From Acholeplasmataceae bacterium (GTDB lineage Bacteria > Bacillota_I > Bacilli_A > Acholeplasmatales > Acholeplasmataceae), in NCBI GenBank assembly GCA_023230825.1, contig JALNWO010000052.1:1-10235 (forward strand): 10,235 bases of DNA. Reading direction: 5' to 3'. A model generated the notes under the pieces. The model was not told where the DNA came from, did no database searches, and saw only the letters and a program-made list of their open reading frames with translations. The position numbers and the translations under genes are program-made. Shown here piece by piece: positions 1 through 7,034 of this stretch. Position 1 is the stretch's first letter. Every line of letters begins with the position of its first letter.

Positions 1-8
1 CCCAATGA

Positions 9-52
9 TAGAAAAACATTTCAAATAGTGTTATAATGATTACGGCTATAAT
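9..52 (+). promoter_or_regulatory. Promoter region of the pgk operon, two TATAAT boxes
   Basis: Two perfect TATAAT hexamers lie 15 bp apart, at 32-37 and 47-52, each followed by GA. The first has a 4/6 -35 match (TAGAAA, 9-14) at 17-bp spacing. The second has no recognisable -35. Expected starts are near 44 and 59, giving 25-40 nt leaders before the pgk ATG. An upstream gene lies outside the window, so read-through cannot be excluded. Confidence 0.6.
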
Positions 53-84
53 GAATGACAAACTTAAAAAGGAGACAAACAATT

Positions 85-1281
85 ATGGCAAAGAAAACGA
101 TTAGAGATATCGATGTTAAAGGTAAAAAAGTCCTTGTTCGGGTCGACTTTAATGTTCCGATTCAAGACGGAGAAATTACCGATGATAATCGTATTATTCA
201 AGCATTACCGACCATTCGTCATATTATTGAGAATGGTGGGAGAGCCATTTTATTTTCTCATTTAGGCAGAATTAAAACCGAAGCAGACTTAGCAAAAAAT
301 AGTTTAGATCAAGTTGCTAAACGATTAAGTGAACATATCAAACAACCTGTTATCTTCATCTCTGAAACAAGAGGAAAAGCGTTAGAGGAAGCCGTTAACA
401 AACTTCAAGACGGACAAATATTAATGTTTGAAAATACTCGGTTTGAAGACTTAGATGGAAAAAAAGAAAGCAAGAATGATCCAGAACTTGGTGCCTACTG
501 GGCATCCTTAGGTGATGTTTTCGTCAATGATGCTTTTGGGACGGCCCACCGTGAACACGCATCTAATGTAGGTATTGCAAATCATATTAAAGAAACAGTT
601 GCGGGCTTTTTAATTGAAAAAGAAATTAACATTTTAGGTGGTGCACTAGAACATCCCAAACGCCCTTTCATCGCAATTTTAGGTGGTGCGAAAGTATCTG
701 ATAAAATTGGTGTAATTAGAAATCTCTTAGAGATTGCTGACCAAATCTTAGTTAGTGGCGGAATGGCATATACCTTTTTTAAAGCGAAAGGATATGAAAT
801 AGGAACGTCACTCTTAGAGGCTGATAAATTGCCTTTAGCTCAAGAATTATTAACGATTGGTAAAGATAAAATTGTTATGGGACCTGACCTTGTGACTTCA
901 AAAGCATTTGCACCAGATGCAGAAAAATTCATTCGTCCGGTGACTGCCATCCCAGTAGATGAAATGGGGATGGATGCAGGTCCAGAAACAATAGAGAAAT
1001 TTACTCAAATTATTATAGATGCAAAAACAGTCTTTTGGAATGGCCCTGTCGGCGTCTTTGAATTTCCAAAATTTGCGGAAGGAACACGTTCAATCGCGGA
1101 AGCTCTAGCAAACATCAAAGAAAGTGCAACAACCATCATTGGTGGTGGGGATTCAGCTGCGGCTGTCATCCAATTTGGTTTGGCAGATCAAATGACCCAC
1201 ATCTCCACAGGTGGCGGTGCATCCCTCGAGTATTTAGAAGGTAAAAAACTTCCTGGCATTGAATGTATTACTGAAAAATGA
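85..1281 (+). CDS. pgk: Phosphoglycerate kinase
   Basis: Cytosolic glycolytic enzyme that transfers phosphate from 1,3-bisphosphoglycerate to ADP, giving 3-phosphoglycerate and ATP. The 398-residue product has the normal family length. Visible signatures are VRVDFNVP near residues 18-25, the SHLGR substrate loop near 58-62, [27 protein letters not shown] and the nucleotide-binding GGGDSAAA and STGGGASLE segments near the C-terminus. The ATG at 85 was chosen because AAAAAGGAG (66-74) precedes it with good spacing and the protein then begins [10 protein letters not shown] as expected; an in-frame ATG at 55 would add ten non-conserved residues and lies at the second -10 box. It is first in a four-gene unit, and its TGA overlaps the next gene's ATG. 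Confidence 0.98.
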   Translation: MAKKTIRDIDVKGKKVLVRVDFNVPIQDGEITDDNRIIQALPTIRHIIENGGRAILFSHLGRIKTEADLAKNSLDQVAKRLSEHIKQPVIFISETRGKALEEAVNKLQDGQILMFENTRFEDLDGKKESKNDPELGAYWASLGDVFVNDAFGTAHREHASNVGIANHIKETVAGFLIEKEINILGGALEHPKRPFIAILGGAKVSDKIGVIRNLLEIADQILVSGGMAYTFFKAKGYEIGTSLLEADKLPLAQELLTIGKDKIVMGPDLVTSKAFAPDAEKFIRPVTAIPVDEMGMDAGPETIEKFTQIIIDAKTVFWNGPVGVFEFPKFAEGTRSIAEALANIKESATTIIGGGDSAAAVIQFGLADQMTHISTGGGASLEYLEGKKLPGIECITEK

Positions 1282-1820
1282 TGAATATTGGCAAAAAAAT
1301 TAGAGCCCTTCGCTTAGGTAATCAACTTACCCAAGAAGAACTAGCGAATCGTCTAGAATTGACAAAAGGCTACATTTCACAATTAGAAAATAATTTAACG
1401 TCGCCCTCGATGCAAACCTTGTTTGCGCTTTTAGAAGTTTTAGGGACAGATGTTCACGAGTTTTTTAGTATTGAAGAGGAACAAACCGTTGTTTTTAAAA
1501 AGGAAGAATTTTACGAAAAAGAAAATAACACCCTCAAGCATATGATTAGTTGGATTGTTCCAAATGCCTTAAAATATGAAATGGAGCCAATCATTATTGA
1601 TCTTCAACCAGGCGGACAATCGGTTATCGATGATCCCCATGCAGGGGAAGAATTTGGCTATGTCCTCGAAGGACAAGTCACATTAGTTTTAAATAAAAAA
1701 AGACATATTATTCGTAAAGGGGAAACTTTTTATTACTTAGCAAACAAAGAACACTATTTAATCAACCCAACCAACCAACACGCACGCGTGTTATGGATAT
1801 CAACGCCCCCGATGTTTTAA
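1278..1820 (+). CDS. XRE-family regulator with C-terminal cupin sensor domain
   Basis: A 180-residue DNA-binding regulator. Residues 5-62 form an XRE helix-turn-helix ([21 protein letters not shown] is the recognition core). Residues 105-178 form a small cupin barrel with the motif [13 protein letters not shown] (His121, Glu124, Glu125) and a second-motif His159, so a metal or small-ligand pocket is probably intact. The ending RVLWISTPP is typical of PuuR-like XRE-cupin proteins, whose ligands vary. The start overlaps the pgk stop as ATGA; a second in-frame ATG follows at 1281, and no clear Shine-Dalgarno is visible, so translation is probably coupled to pgk. Its place between pgk and an HPr-like gene suggests a link to glycolytic flux, but neither ligand nor target can be read from sequence. 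Confidence 0.9.
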   Translation: MMNIGKKIRALRLGNQLTQEELANRLELTKGYISQLENNLTSPSMQTLFALLEVLGTDVHEFFSIEEEQTVVFKKEEFYEKENNTLKHMISWIVPNALKYEMEPIIIDLQPGGQSVIDDPHAGEEFGYVLEGQVTLVLNKKRHIIRKGETFYYLANKEHYLINPTNQHARVLWISTPPMF

Positions 1821-1835
1821 AAAAGGAGAGATACA

Positions 1836-2081
1836 ATGGAAAAAGAAATCACGATTAGAAGTACGACAGGACTACACGCAACTTTAGCGGCTAAAGTTGT
1901 TCAAACAGCTTCAAAATATGCCGTTGAAATTGAACTAAAATATGGAGATAAAGTCGTTGACCTCAAGTCAATCCTCGCGTTAATGAGTTTAGCGGTCCCC
2001 TATGGTGAAAACGTTAAAATTATCGCTAAAGGAAAGAGAGCTGAAGAAGCAATCAAAGATGTTTCTTCAATTTTAGGCTAA
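1836..2081 (+). CDS. HPr-like protein with degenerate phosphotransfer site
   Basis: An 81-residue protein of the PTS HPr fold. The usual active-site motif GIHARPA is here GLHATLA: His14 (equivalent of His15) is kept, but the Arg17 and Pro18 equivalents are Thr16 and Leu17. The regulatory serine is kept in LKSILALMSL (Ser45, equivalent of Ser46), and the helix VVQTASKY and the GENVKI strand are conserved. It is slightly shorter than the usual 85-88 residues. A strong Shine-Dalgarno GGAG (1825-1828) sits 7 nt before the ATG. In true HPr the arginine is important for His-phosphate transfer from enzyme I, so this may be a Crh-like regulatory protein, modified by HPr kinase, rather than a sugar-transport phosphocarrier. 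That role is inferred. Its stop overlaps the tpiA start by one base. Confidence 0.9.
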   Translation: MEKEITIRSTTGLHATLAAKVVQTASKYAVEIELKYGDKVVDLKSILALMSLAVPYGENVKIIAKGKRAEEAIKDVSSILG

Positions 2082-2842
2082 TGAACAAAAGACGTCCCAT
2101 CATTGCAGGTAACTGGAAAATGTTTAAAACGAAAGATGAAGCATTAGAGTTCATCTATCAAGTAAACGTTCAAGTTCCTGATAAAGAAACTGTCGAATCG
2201 GTTATTTTCACACCATCCATATTCTTAAGAGACTTAGTCAAACGCGAGGGCGAAAACTTAAGAGTTGGGGCCCAAAATATGCATGAGCTTGAAGAAGGCG
2301 CTTATACAGGTGAAATTAGTGCACCGATGTTAAAATCATATGGTGTGAAATATGTCATTGTCGGTCACAGTGAACGACGCGAATATTTTAATGAAACTGA
2401 TCAATCGGTTAATAAAAAAGCCATTCAAGCCATTCAACACGAAATCACGCCCATCATTTGTGTGGGAGAATCATTAACGATTCGTGAAGAAGGCACAACC
2501 GATGAGTATGTTCAAAAACAAATTACAAAATCATACGCTGGTATCGCTCGCGCAGATGTTCTTAAAACAGTGATTGCATATGAACCGATTTGGGCGATTG
2601 GAACGGGTAGAACGGCAACACCTGAACAAGCCAATGACACGATTAAAATGATTCGTAAAACGCTTGCTTCACTTTATGATGTCTTTACAGCCGATCAAGT
2701 TCGCATTTTATATGGTGGCTCAGTGAAGCCAAGTAACATTGCTTCATTTTTACAACAATCAGACATCGATGGCGCTTTAGTTGGTGGTGCCTCTTTAGAG
2801 CCTGCTTCATATTTAGCTTTAGTCCAAGCAGCTACCGAATAA
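2081..2842 (+). CDS. tpiA: Triose-phosphate isomerase
   Basis: Interconverts dihydroxyacetone phosphate and glyceraldehyde 3-phosphate in glycolysis, acting in the cytosol as a dimeric TIM barrel. The 253-residue product has normal length and all catalytic residues: Asn11 and Lys13 in GNWKMFK, His96 in VIVGHSERR, Glu168 in AYEPIWAIGTG with the flexible loop 6 following, and the phosphate-binding ILYGGSVKPSN and DGALVGGASL near the end. The ATG overlaps the TAA of the HPr-like gene (TAATG) and there is no convincing Shine-Dalgarno, which points to termination-reinitiation coupling. It is the last gene of the operon, followed by a strong terminator. Confidence 0.98.
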   Translation: MNKRRPIIAGNWKMFKTKDEALEFIYQVNVQVPDKETVESVIFTPSIFLRDLVKREGENLRVGAQNMHELEEGAYTGEISAPMLKSYGVKYVIVGHSERREYFNETDQSVNKKAIQAIQHEITPIICVGESLTIREEGTTDEYVQKQITKSYAGIARADVLKTVIAYEPIWAIGTGRTATPEQANDTIKMIRKTLASLYDVFTADQVRILYGGSVKPSNIASFLQQSDIDGALVGGASLEPASYLALVQAATE

Positions 2843-2864
2843 TTATAAACTAAAATAAAAAGAA

Positions 2865-2897
2865 AAAAAGCGTCAAAATTTTGACGCTTTTTCTTTT
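2865..2897. terminator. Bidirectional intrinsic terminator between tpiA and rpsD
   Basis: A perfect inverted repeat spans 2865-2892, with core arms GCGTCAAA and TTTGACGC around AATT. On the plus strand it runs into TTTTTCTTTT; on the minus strand the stem is followed by a T-run from the A-rich flank 2860-2869. It therefore can end both the pgk-tpiA and rpsD transcripts. The plus-strand T-tract overlaps the rpsD stop codon. Confidence 0.92.
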
Positions 2898-3495
2898 ATC
2901 TACTGTAGAACTCAACAATTAATTGTTCGTTAATGTCTTGAAGAATTTCGTTACGTTCGGGATATCTCGCAAACGTACCAATTTTAGTTTCTGGGTTGTA
3001 ATCAACAAAATCAACTGTTGCATATTGTGATTCTAAAGCTTCTTGAACGATCTTTAAATCTTTTGACGTTTCTTTAAGTTGAATTTTTTGACCAGGAACT
3101 AAACGGTAAGATGGGATATCGACTTTTTGACCATCAACGCGAATGTGACCATGGCTAACCAATTGACGAGCTTGTGCTCTTGATTTGGCAAAACCTAAAC
3201 GGTAGACGACGTTATCTAATCTAGATTCGAGTAATTTCAAGAAGTTTTCACCATGAACACCTTTTATCTTCGCTGCATCATTGAATGTTCTTCTAAATTG
3301 TTTTTCGGAAACACCATAAGTAAATCTTACTTTTTGTTTCTCATGAAGCTGTAAGCCGTAGCCACTTAATTTAGAACGACGTTGACCGTGTTGCCCTGGT
3401 GGGTAAGGACGCTTTTTTAATTCACGACCTGTTTCTGAAATTGAATACCCCAAACGACGGGAAATTTTCCATGTAGATCCAGTAAATCTTGACAT
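2896..3495 (-). CDS. rpsD: 30S ribosomal protein S4
   Basis: Primary 16S rRNA-binding protein that nucleates 30S assembly at the five-way junction of the 5' domain. The 199-residue length matches Firmicutes S4. The N-terminus MSRFTGSTWKISRRLG has no cysteine knuckle, so this is the zinc-independent form. The motif YPPGQHGQRR follows near residues 31-40, and the S4 RNA-binding domain occupies roughly residues 89-150 (ESRLDNVVYRLGFAKSRAQA, then VSHGHIRVDGQKVDIPSY). The Shine-Dalgarno AGGAGGT (plus-strand 3502-3508) is strong, immediately upstream of the ATG. The gene stands alone in its orientation, with its own promoter and a long leader, consistent with the autogenous control of rpsD known in Bacillus subtilis. 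Confidence 0.98.
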   Translation of the reverse strand: MSRFTGSTWKISRRLGYSISETGRELKKRPYPPGQHGQRRSKLSGYGLQLHEKQKVRFTYGVSEKQFRRTFNDAAKIKGVHGENFLKLLESRLDNVVYRLGFAKSRAQARQLVSHGHIRVDGQKVDIPSYRLVPGQKIQLKETSKDLKIVQEALESQYATVDFVDYNPETKIGTFARYPERNEILQDINEQLIVEFYSR

Positions 3496-3650
3496 ATTTT
3501 TACCTCCTTTTCTTTTTGGTGGTAAAAATGCAAATTTCTAAGCATTGAAGTATCCCGATGTTCTTTTCACCATAAAGCAGAATGGCTACTAAGGGCTCCT
3601 AAAGGTAGGGATCGCATTCAAAGTTAAAAGTTGCCTGCTTTTTACCGACT
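3496..3650 (-). promoter_or_regulatory. Structured rpsD mRNA leader, probable S4 autoregulatory element
   Basis: About 155 nt lie between the predicted start of transcription and the rpsD ATG. Reading the minus strand, an early GGTAAAAAGC (3646-3637) can pair with GCATTTTTACC (3531-3521; one bulged A), closing the whole leader. Inside, TTGAA (3621-3617) and ATCCC (3612-3608) pair with GGGAT (3556-3552) and TTCAA (3549-3545), and GCCAT (3586-3582) pairs with ATGGT (3573-3569). The ATTTTTACC arm (3529-3521) can instead pair, 9/9, with GGTAAAAAT (3504-3496), which includes half of the Shine-Dalgarno. The two states exclude each other. S4 binding is inferred from autogenous rpsD control in B. subtilis; the pairings are seen directly. 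Confidence 0.68.
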
Positions 3651-3655
3651 TTCAT

Positions 3656-3684
3656 ATTATACTTTACTTTAATTTAAATGTCAA
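3656..3684 (-). promoter_or_regulatory. Consensus sigma-A promoter of rpsD
   Basis: On the minus strand a perfect TTGACA (plus-strand 3679-3684) and a perfect TATAAT (3656-3661) are separated by exactly 17 bp. Transcription should start near 3649-3650. The -35 hexamer lies inside the last codons of the upstream reductase gene (Ile-Asp-Ile) and the spacer covers its stop codon. Confidence 0.93.
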
Positions 3685-4123
3685 TGAATTGCCCAAGAAT
3701 CGAGACGAAGCTTTCTAATAGAAGGACGGTGTCTGTATCAAAACGATTAAAAATAGGGCTATCGACATCAAGAACTCCAAAAAGTTCATTTTTAATAATG
3801 ATGGGGATGACAACTTCCGAACGTGAGTTCTCGTCACAAGCAATGTGGTTGTCGTGAGCTAAAACATCATCAACGATTTGAGTTTGTCTACGAATTGCAG
3901 CTGTCCCACAAACACCTTTGCCAAGTTCAATCGTTGAACAGGCAACCCGGCCTTGAAAAGGGCCCACGTGCAATTTTTGCCCATCATATAAATAAAAACC
4001 AACCCAATTGATTTGGTCTAAAGTTTCATTAATGAACGCCGATGCATTCGCTAAGAGAGCCGTTGTGTTGGGTTGTGAAGCACATAAAGCTTGAAAAACA
4101 GTTTGTAATTCTGCATTTTTCAT
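3674..4123 (-). CDS. Free methionine-(R)-sulfoxide reductase, GAF domain
   Basis: Reduces free L-methionine-(R)-sulfoxide to methionine, a cytosolic antioxidant repair function (fRMsr/MsrC; YtsP-like in Bacillus). The 149-residue protein is a single GAF domain. The three family cysteines are present with exact spacing: Cys62, Cys72 (10 residues on, in GKGVCGTAA) and Cys96 (24 further, in HIACDENSRSEVVIPI); INWVGFYLYDG and FGVLDVDSP, which help form the ligand pocket, are also present. The ATG at 4123 is preferred because GGTGA lies 6 nt upstream on the minus strand; an ATG at 4135 adds only four residues and has no clear Shine-Dalgarno. Its 3' end contains the rpsD -35 box, and no terminator separates it from rpsD, so read-through into rpsD is possible. 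Confidence 0.93.
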   Translation of the reverse strand: MKNAELQTVFQALCASQPNTTALLANASAFINETLDQINWVGFYLYDGQKLHVGPFQGRVACSTIELGKGVCGTAAIRRQTQIVDDVLAHDNHIACDENSRSEVVIPIIIKNELFGVLDVDSPIFNRFDTDTVLLLESFVSILGQFIDI

Positions 4124-4127
4124 GGAT

Positions 4128-4174
4128 ATCACCATCTTTATTTTATCATATATGTTAAAATATGAGGTGGTGAT
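4128..4174. promoter_or_regulatory. Divergent promoter region with dyad symmetry
   Basis: Only 54 bp separate the reductase and thiI start codons. Both strands carry an extended -10: plus-strand TGTTAAAAT (4153-4161) and minus-strand TGATAAAAT (plus 4140-4148). The 22-bp segment 4140-4161 is a near-perfect inverted repeat with one mismatched pair. The flanking Shine-Dalgarno segments are also complementary (ATCACCA from 4128, TGGTGAT ending at 4174). Neither side has a good -35. Predicted starts fall at or inside the Shine-Dalgarno sequences, so leaders would be very short. Confidence 0.55.
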
Positions 4175-4177
4175 GAG

Positions 4178-5431
4178 ATGAAAAAAAGGATTTTAATTCG
4201 CTTTGGCGAAATGATGTTAAAAGGAAAGAACTTAAAATACTTTGTCCGCAGAATTCGCGAACACATTAAAAACAAATTTAAAGATCTATCTGTAGAATAC
4301 TTTTTTCTTCATGACCGGACGTATTTAGAATTTGCAGAAAAAGATGAAGCAACCATTGTCAATCGTTTAAAAGAAATTCCGGGAATTCATTCTTTTAGTA
4401 TTGTGTACGTGACTGCTTTAGAGATTTCTGAGATTATCGATGTCGCTGTTTACCTTTTAAACGCACAAACACCACGAGAAAAAACTTTTAAAATTGAAAC
4501 CAAACGTGTGAATAAGCATTTTCCCATGACTTCTTTAGAAGTCACACAAACAATCGCACCACTGATTTTATCGAAGTTGGATGTTCAAAGAAAAGTTGTA
4601 ATGAAACAACCAGAAGAAACGCTTCATGTTGAAATCCGTGACCAAAATGCATTCGTTTACTTAAAAAGTATTAAAGGGATGGGTGGTTTTCCTTACGGCA
4701 TGGCTGGAAAAGGTTTAATGTTAATGAGTGGCGGAATCGATTCACCAGTCGCTGCATATTTAGCGATTAAACAAGGTTTAGAAGTCGAGCTTCTCCATTT
4801 TGAGTCAACGCCGTTAACCCCACTCGAAAGTGTTCAAAAAGTATATGATTTAGCAAAAAAACTAGCTAAATATACAATAAATAGGAAAATCCGATGCCAT
4901 ATGGTTCCTTTTACAAAACTCCACGAAGAAATTTTAAAACATGTGTATGATCCTTATATTATTACAGTGATGCGCCGGATGATGTATCGCATTGCCGATA
5001 ATTACGCTGAAAGAAACAAAATTCCCGTCTTATTAAACGGGGATTCAATTGGCCAAGTGGCTTCCCAAACATTAAATAGTATGGTTGTTGTCGATGCAGT
5101 TTCCAATCGTCCAGTTATTCGACCACTGGCAACCTATGACAAGGCTGATATCGTTACTCTTGCTAAAAAAATTGATACATATACCATATCGATTCGTCCC
5201 TTTAATGACTGTTGTAGTATTTATGTTCCAAGAAATCCAGTGACACAACCGAAACAACATTATACAGAAAGATATGAAGATGTTTTTGATTTCGATGTCT
5301 TTATTGAAGATGCTGCTTTAGGAGTAATTACTTTTGATATAACTCCAAAATCAGAGCTCGTCTTTACTGACCATGGTTTTACTGTAGAAGAAGTGTATGA
5401 AAGTATATCTGAGAAAGGTGTTTCACAATGA
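4178..5431 (+). CDS. thiI: tRNA 4-thiouridine synthase ThiI
   Basis: Adenylates and thiolates U8 of tRNA to 4-thiouridine, with sulfur from a cysteine desulfurase, and can take part in thiazole synthesis. The 417-residue protein shows the family order: N-terminal ferredoxin-like segment (IRFGEMMLKGKN), THUMP domain to about residue 165, then a PP-loop ATP pyrophosphatase with SGGIDSPVAA (184 onward). It lacks the C-terminal rhodanese domain, as in Firmicutes, but keeps the Cys pair (345, 346) in FNDCCSIYVPRNP, the region of the E. coli disulfide partner Cys344. The Shine-Dalgarno AGGTGGTGA (4165-4173) is near-ideal. The desulfurase gene often next to thiI is absent here. Its TGA overlaps the next ATG (ATGA). 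Confidence 0.96.
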   Translation: MKKRILIRFGEMMLKGKNLKYFVRRIREHIKNKFKDLSVEYFFLHDRTYLEFAEKDEATIVNRLKEIPGIHSFSIVYVTALEISEIIDVAVYLLNAQTPREKTFKIETKRVNKHFPMTSLEVTQTIAPLILSKLDVQRKVVMKQPEETLHVEIRDQNAFVYLKSIKGMGGFPYGMAGKGLMLMSGGIDSPVAAYLAIKQGLEVELLHFESTPLTPLESVQKVYDLAKKLAKYTINRKIRCHMVPFTKLHEEILKHVYDPYIITVMRRMMYRIADNYAERNKIPVLLNGDSIGQVASQTLNSMVVVDAVSNRPVIRPLATYDKADIVTLAKKIDTYTISIRPFNDCCSIYVPRNPVTQPKQHYTERYEDVFDFDVFIEDAALGVITFDITPKSELVFTDHGFTVEEVYESISEKGVSQ

Positions 5432-6129
5432 TTGTTTCCAAACAAAACCAACAATTTAAACTTTGGAAAAAACTGAAAACAAAAAAATATCGTGACCTTC
5501 ATGGCCAATTTTTAGTTTACGGGGAACATCTCATTGAAGCAGCTAAAAAAACAGGTCATCTAGAAATGGTCATTACATCAAACCCAAATAAAGAAGGTAT
5601 GTTAATCGCGGCTGAATTGATGGAAGAACTCCAACAAACAGAAACGCTTATTGATACGATTGGCTTGTGTAAAAAAGTAATCGTGCCAAAAACATCAAAG
5701 CGGATTTTAGCACTTGATCAAGTTCAAGATCCCGATAATGTGGGAGCCCTTTTAAGAAGTGCGGCTGCTTTTGGTTTTGAACATGTCATTTTAAGCCACC
5801 ATAGCGCAGATTTGTATAACGAGAAAACAATTCGTGCATCTAAAGGAGCTATCTTTCATTGTTACGTTGAACGAGGTCCATTGGGTGAAAAATTAAAGGA
5901 TTTAAAAACGAAAAATTATCAAATTATCGGTGCCGATGCGCACCAAGGAGAAGCAATTCTAAAACCAGACAAAATTGTCTTAGTCTTAGGCAATGAGGGA
6001 CAAGGAATTTCCTCTGAAATCAAAGCTTTATGTGATACTTTTGTAACGATTGAAACAAACACAGTTGAAAGTTTAAATGTTAGCGTTGCAGGTGGTATTT
6101 TAATGTATGAATGGAGTGTGAGAAAATGA
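5428..6129 (+). CDS. SpoU/TrmH-family RNA 2'-O-methyltransferase
   Basis: A SAM-dependent 2'-O-ribose methyltransferase of the SPOUT class, acting on rRNA or tRNA; the target nucleotide cannot be told. The 233-residue protein has an N-terminal substrate-binding segment (KYRDLHGQFLVYGEHLIEAA) and the three SPOUT motifs: DPDNVGALLRSAAAFG (101-116), LVLGNEGQGIS (from 185) and VESLNVSVAGGILMYE (213-228). It is on the short side for the family (usually about 240-270), the shortening falling in the stretch before motif 1, which lacks the usual longer linker. AAAGGTG (5414-5420) precedes the ATG, which overlaps the thiI stop. It is probably an rRNA methyltransferase of the RlmB/YsgA type cotranscribed with a tRNA-thiolating enzyme. 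Confidence 0.93.
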   Translation: MIVSKQNQQFKLWKKLKTKKYRDLHGQFLVYGEHLIEAAKKTGHLEMVITSNPNKEGMLIAAELMEELQQTETLIDTIGLCKKVIVPKTSKRILALDQVQDPDNVGALLRSAAAFGFEHVILSHHSADLYNEKTIRASKGAIFHCYVERGPLGEKLKDLKTKNYQIIGADAHQGEAILKPDKIVLVLGNEGQGISSEIKALCDTFVTIETNTVESLNVSVAGGILMYEWSVRK

Positions 6130-7034
6130 AAGCAATCATCACAGGTTTTCTTGATTTAGACGGTCAACAAACATTCATAGAGCAACTTGAAACAGCTGTT
6201 CGTCATGAAATTGAAGAAGTGGCATTAAGATATTATAATTCACAACCTTTATTAGAAATATCAAAAGCACAAATGAAAGATATTCAAACTAAACTAAAAG
6301 CAGCAAAAATAAAGGTCTCAGTCATTGATACGTTGATTAAGCCATATGACATTCACTCCGATCAAAAGGCAAAAATAGCCTTTGAAGAGTTTCAACATTT
6401 GGTTTTAGTTGCCAACGCCTTAAAGGTTAACTATTTATTTGTTCGTCTTCCTATCTTCGATCAAATTATTGAAAACTTAGACTTAGTTAAAAAAAGAATG
6501 GAACCTTGGATTAATCATGCCGCCAGAAACCGCAAACGCTTAATCTTCGTTCCAGATTCGCACCACAAAGCGAATACCTACGCATACCTCTTTAAGAAGA
6601 TGCGTGCCAATCATGTCTTTGTTCATTTTGATCCAGTGTATTTTTTAAACGAAGGTGAATCAACAACGACTGCCTATCGAATCCTCAAGAAAAAGATTTT
6701 CTCTGTTTCTTGTCACGATCAAGATTATCAAGGAAGACCTAAACTAATAGGCTATGGTAAGACGAATATTATTTCCTTATTTAAACGACTCCTTCGGGAC
6801 CGTTTTCAAGGCTTTCTTTTTATTGATAATCGTTTTCAAGAAACGATGCTTGAACAACCAGAAAAGAAACGTGGTTTCTTCCGCAATCCCTTTTCGCGGA
6901 AAAAGAAAAAAGATCAAAAAGAAATGGATCAACTATCAAAAATTATTTTCGCAAAAGATGCAACAAAAAATGTCACTTATGATGACATTTTAGATAATCA
7001 AATTAAAGTTTTAAATGTTGTCTTTAAGAAGTAA
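6126..7034 (+). CDS. Xylose-isomerase-like TIM-barrel protein, function unknown
   Basis: A 302-residue cytosolic protein resembling the AP-endonuclease-2/sugar isomerase TIM-barrel superfamily. Strand ends can be picked out: PLLEIS (41-46), YLFVRLPIFD (103-112), RLIFVPDSHH (138-147), HVFVHFDPVYFL (163-174), FSVSCHDQD (192-200), then GYGKTNIISLFKRLL and GFLFID (229-234), which follow the usual xylose-isomerase-like ending. The metal-site residues look only partly conserved: Asp169, His197 and Asp198 are there, but the customary glutamates after strand 4 and at the last strand appear as Pro-Asp and Asp. A very basic insert (residues about 247-265) precedes the C-terminus. The ATG at 6126 is chosen because it overlaps the upstream TGA and follows GGAGTGTGAG; an ATG at 6111 has no such support. 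The specific reaction is unknown. Confidence 0.75.
   Translation: MKAIITGFLDLDGQQTFIEQLETAVRHEIEEVALRYYNSQPLLEISKAQMKDIQTKLKAAKIKVSVIDTLIKPYDIHSDQKAKIAFEEFQHLVLVANALKVNYLFVRLPIFDQIIENLDLVKKRMEPWINHAARNRKRLIFVPDSHHKANTYAYLFKKMRANHVFVHFDPVYFLNEGESTTTAYRILKKKIFSVSCHDQDYQGRPKLIGYGKTNIISLFKRLLRDRFQGFLFIDNRFQETMLEQPEKKRGFFRNPFSRKKKKDQKEMDQLSKIIFAKDATKNVTYDDILDNQIKVLNVVFKK

Noticed and set aside
55..84. Upstream in-frame ATG for pgk
   Set aside because: It lies at the second -10 box, adds ten non-conserved residues and has no Shine-Dalgarno; the ATG at 85 has one.
3496..3650. T-box or metabolite riboswitch before rpsD
   Set aside because: No T-box AGGGTGG-type anticodon/antiterminator signature, no leader terminator, and no recognisable metabolite aptamer; an S4 leader fits the gene better.
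3823..4011. Open frame antisense to the Met-sulfoxide reductase
   Set aside because: No family resemblance or ribosome site; lies wholly opposite a conserved gene.
5072..5508. Two minus-strand open frames opposite thiI and the methyltransferase
   Set aside because: Cysteine- and serine-rich low-quality translations, no ribosome sites, fully antisense to conserved genes.
5428..6129. Frameshift or deletion in the SpoU-family methyltransferase because of its short length
   Set aside because: All three SPOUT motifs are in one continuous frame and both ends are defined by ATGA overlaps; it is simply a short member.
6754..6993. Plus-strand frame inside the TIM-barrel gene
   Set aside because: Out-of-frame shadow of a lysine-rich region with no initiation signal.
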